Origin: Allobacillus halotolerans
GTDB taxonomy: Bacteria > Bacillota > Bacilli > Bacillales > Alkalibacillaceae
Length of the DNA: 64,000 nucleotides
NCBI RefSeq assembly: GCF_018967645.1
Contig: NZ_JAHLZF010000001.1
Span: 245,668-309,667 of the forward strand
Direction: 5' to 3'
The stretch's first letter is position 1. Every line of letters begins with the position of its first letter. Below are positions 63,614-64,000 of this stretch, piece after piece. The notes beneath the pieces are model-generated. The model was given only the letters and a program-made list of their open reading frames with translations, was not told the origin of the DNA and searched no databases. Both the position numbers and the translations under genes were made by a program.

Positions 63614-64000
63614 TTACTTCTCCTTCATCCGTTCAGTCAAAACTTCTTTCACGCGTTCGATCGGCATATTTTTTTCAGCTAACAATACAAGAATGTGATA
63701 AACGAGATCAGCGGTTTCCATGGCTATATTTTCATGATCGTCATTCTTCGCACCGATAATAATTTCACTGGATTCCTCGCCAATTTTTTTCAAAATTTTA
63801 TCGACGCCTTCGTCAAATAAATAATTTGTGTAAGATCCGTCTTTCGGATTTTCTTTCCGATCTAAAATAGAACGATAGACCTCATGGATTACTTCTCTAC
63901 GATAATTCAAAGAATCATCACCCAGATCTACACTTCGATAAAAGCAACTGCGCGCTCCCGTATGGCAAGCTACACCAACTTGCTCAACCTGTAAAAGAAT
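63614..64000 (-). CDS. hisI: HisIE, bifunctional PR-AMP cyclohydrolase / PR-ATP pyrophosphatase (5' end outside)
   Basis: The frame is open to the right edge (129 codons visible). Residues at the edge, VEQVGVACHTGARSCFYR, are the end of the HisI cyclohydrolase domain with its zinc cysteines. After a short linker, the HisE domain follows: GSYTNYLFDEGVDKILKKIG, EESSEIIIGAKND and ETADLVYHILVLL, with the acidic NTP-pyrophosphatase residues. The fused HisIE form is usual in bacilli. It catalyses steps 2 and 3 of histidine synthesis. Only the C-terminal part is in the window. Confidence 0.93.
   Translation of the reverse strand: MLLQVEQVGVACHTGARSCFYRSVDLGDDSLNYRREVIHEVYRSILDRKENPKDGSYTNYLFDEGVDKILKKIGEESSEIIIGAKNDDHENIAMETADLVYHILVLLAEKNMPIERVKEVLTERMKEK

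Overview
The window looks like a chromosomal segment of a low-GC, endospore-forming, probably halotolerant member of the Bacillaceae (Virgibacillus, Oceanobacillus or Halobacillus type). This rests on the comG tail, the sporulation genes yqfC/yqfD, sigA-dnaG, and a gene order (yqgY-yqgX-ltaS-yqgQ-gluP-rpmG-yqgN-pbpA-yqgE-sodA, then ispG-yqfX-yqfT-nfo-cshB-ispH, then yqfO-trmK-cccA-sigA-dnaG-ppsR-ccpN-recO-yqzL-era-dgkA-ybeY-pgpH-phoH-yqfD-yqfC-floA-nfeD-yqeY-rpsU) that matches the yqg/yqf/yqe region of Bacillus subtilis. The genus is an inference. Family assignments come from reading motifs, not from searches.

Layout. 1-7.3 kb: end of the comG competence operon, a tRNA-Gln, small conserved membrane proteins, a lipoteichoic acid synthase, rhomboid protease GluP and rpmG. 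7.5-17.1 kb: two arrays of one 52-bp hairpin repeat (7542-8040 and 16808-17084) bracket yqgN, pbpA, yqgE, sodA and cydDC. cydABS follow on the opposite strand. 19.9-22.2 kb: a drug-efflux transporter and a five-gene tRNA operon (Asn-Met-His-Ile2-Ser). 22.4-30.4 kb: a Na/Pi cotransporter, an NfeD protein, and the isoprenoid genes ispG and ispH around DNA repair and RNA helicase genes.

30.4-42.2 kb is an accessory block between ispH and yqfO, which are neighbours in B. subtilis. It holds a frameshifted DUF5996 remnant, a four-gene OsmF/YehZYXW-type osmoprotectant ABC transporter, a full-length GuaA paralogue whose ATP-pyrophosphatase motifs are all destroyed, a short-chain dehydrogenase, a TIR-domain gene bracketed by about 72-bp direct repeats, and the genuine guaB-guaA pair. 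This is the most unusual part of the window.

42.2-64 kb: a mostly minus-strand housekeeping series for replication and transcription start (dnaG, sigA), carbon control (ppsR, ccpN), ribosome maturation (era, ybeY), membrane microdomains (floA-nfeD) and sporulation (yqfC, yqfD), ending in a second Na/Pi transporter and the end of a histidine operon (hisIE, hisC). Local oddities are a MITE with a perfect 8-bp target duplication at the dgkA stop codon, an apparent ATT start codon for yqfD, and a PgpH protein lacking its extracellular sensor domain. Three small genes, rpmG, cydS and yqzL, were found by direct reading of short frames.
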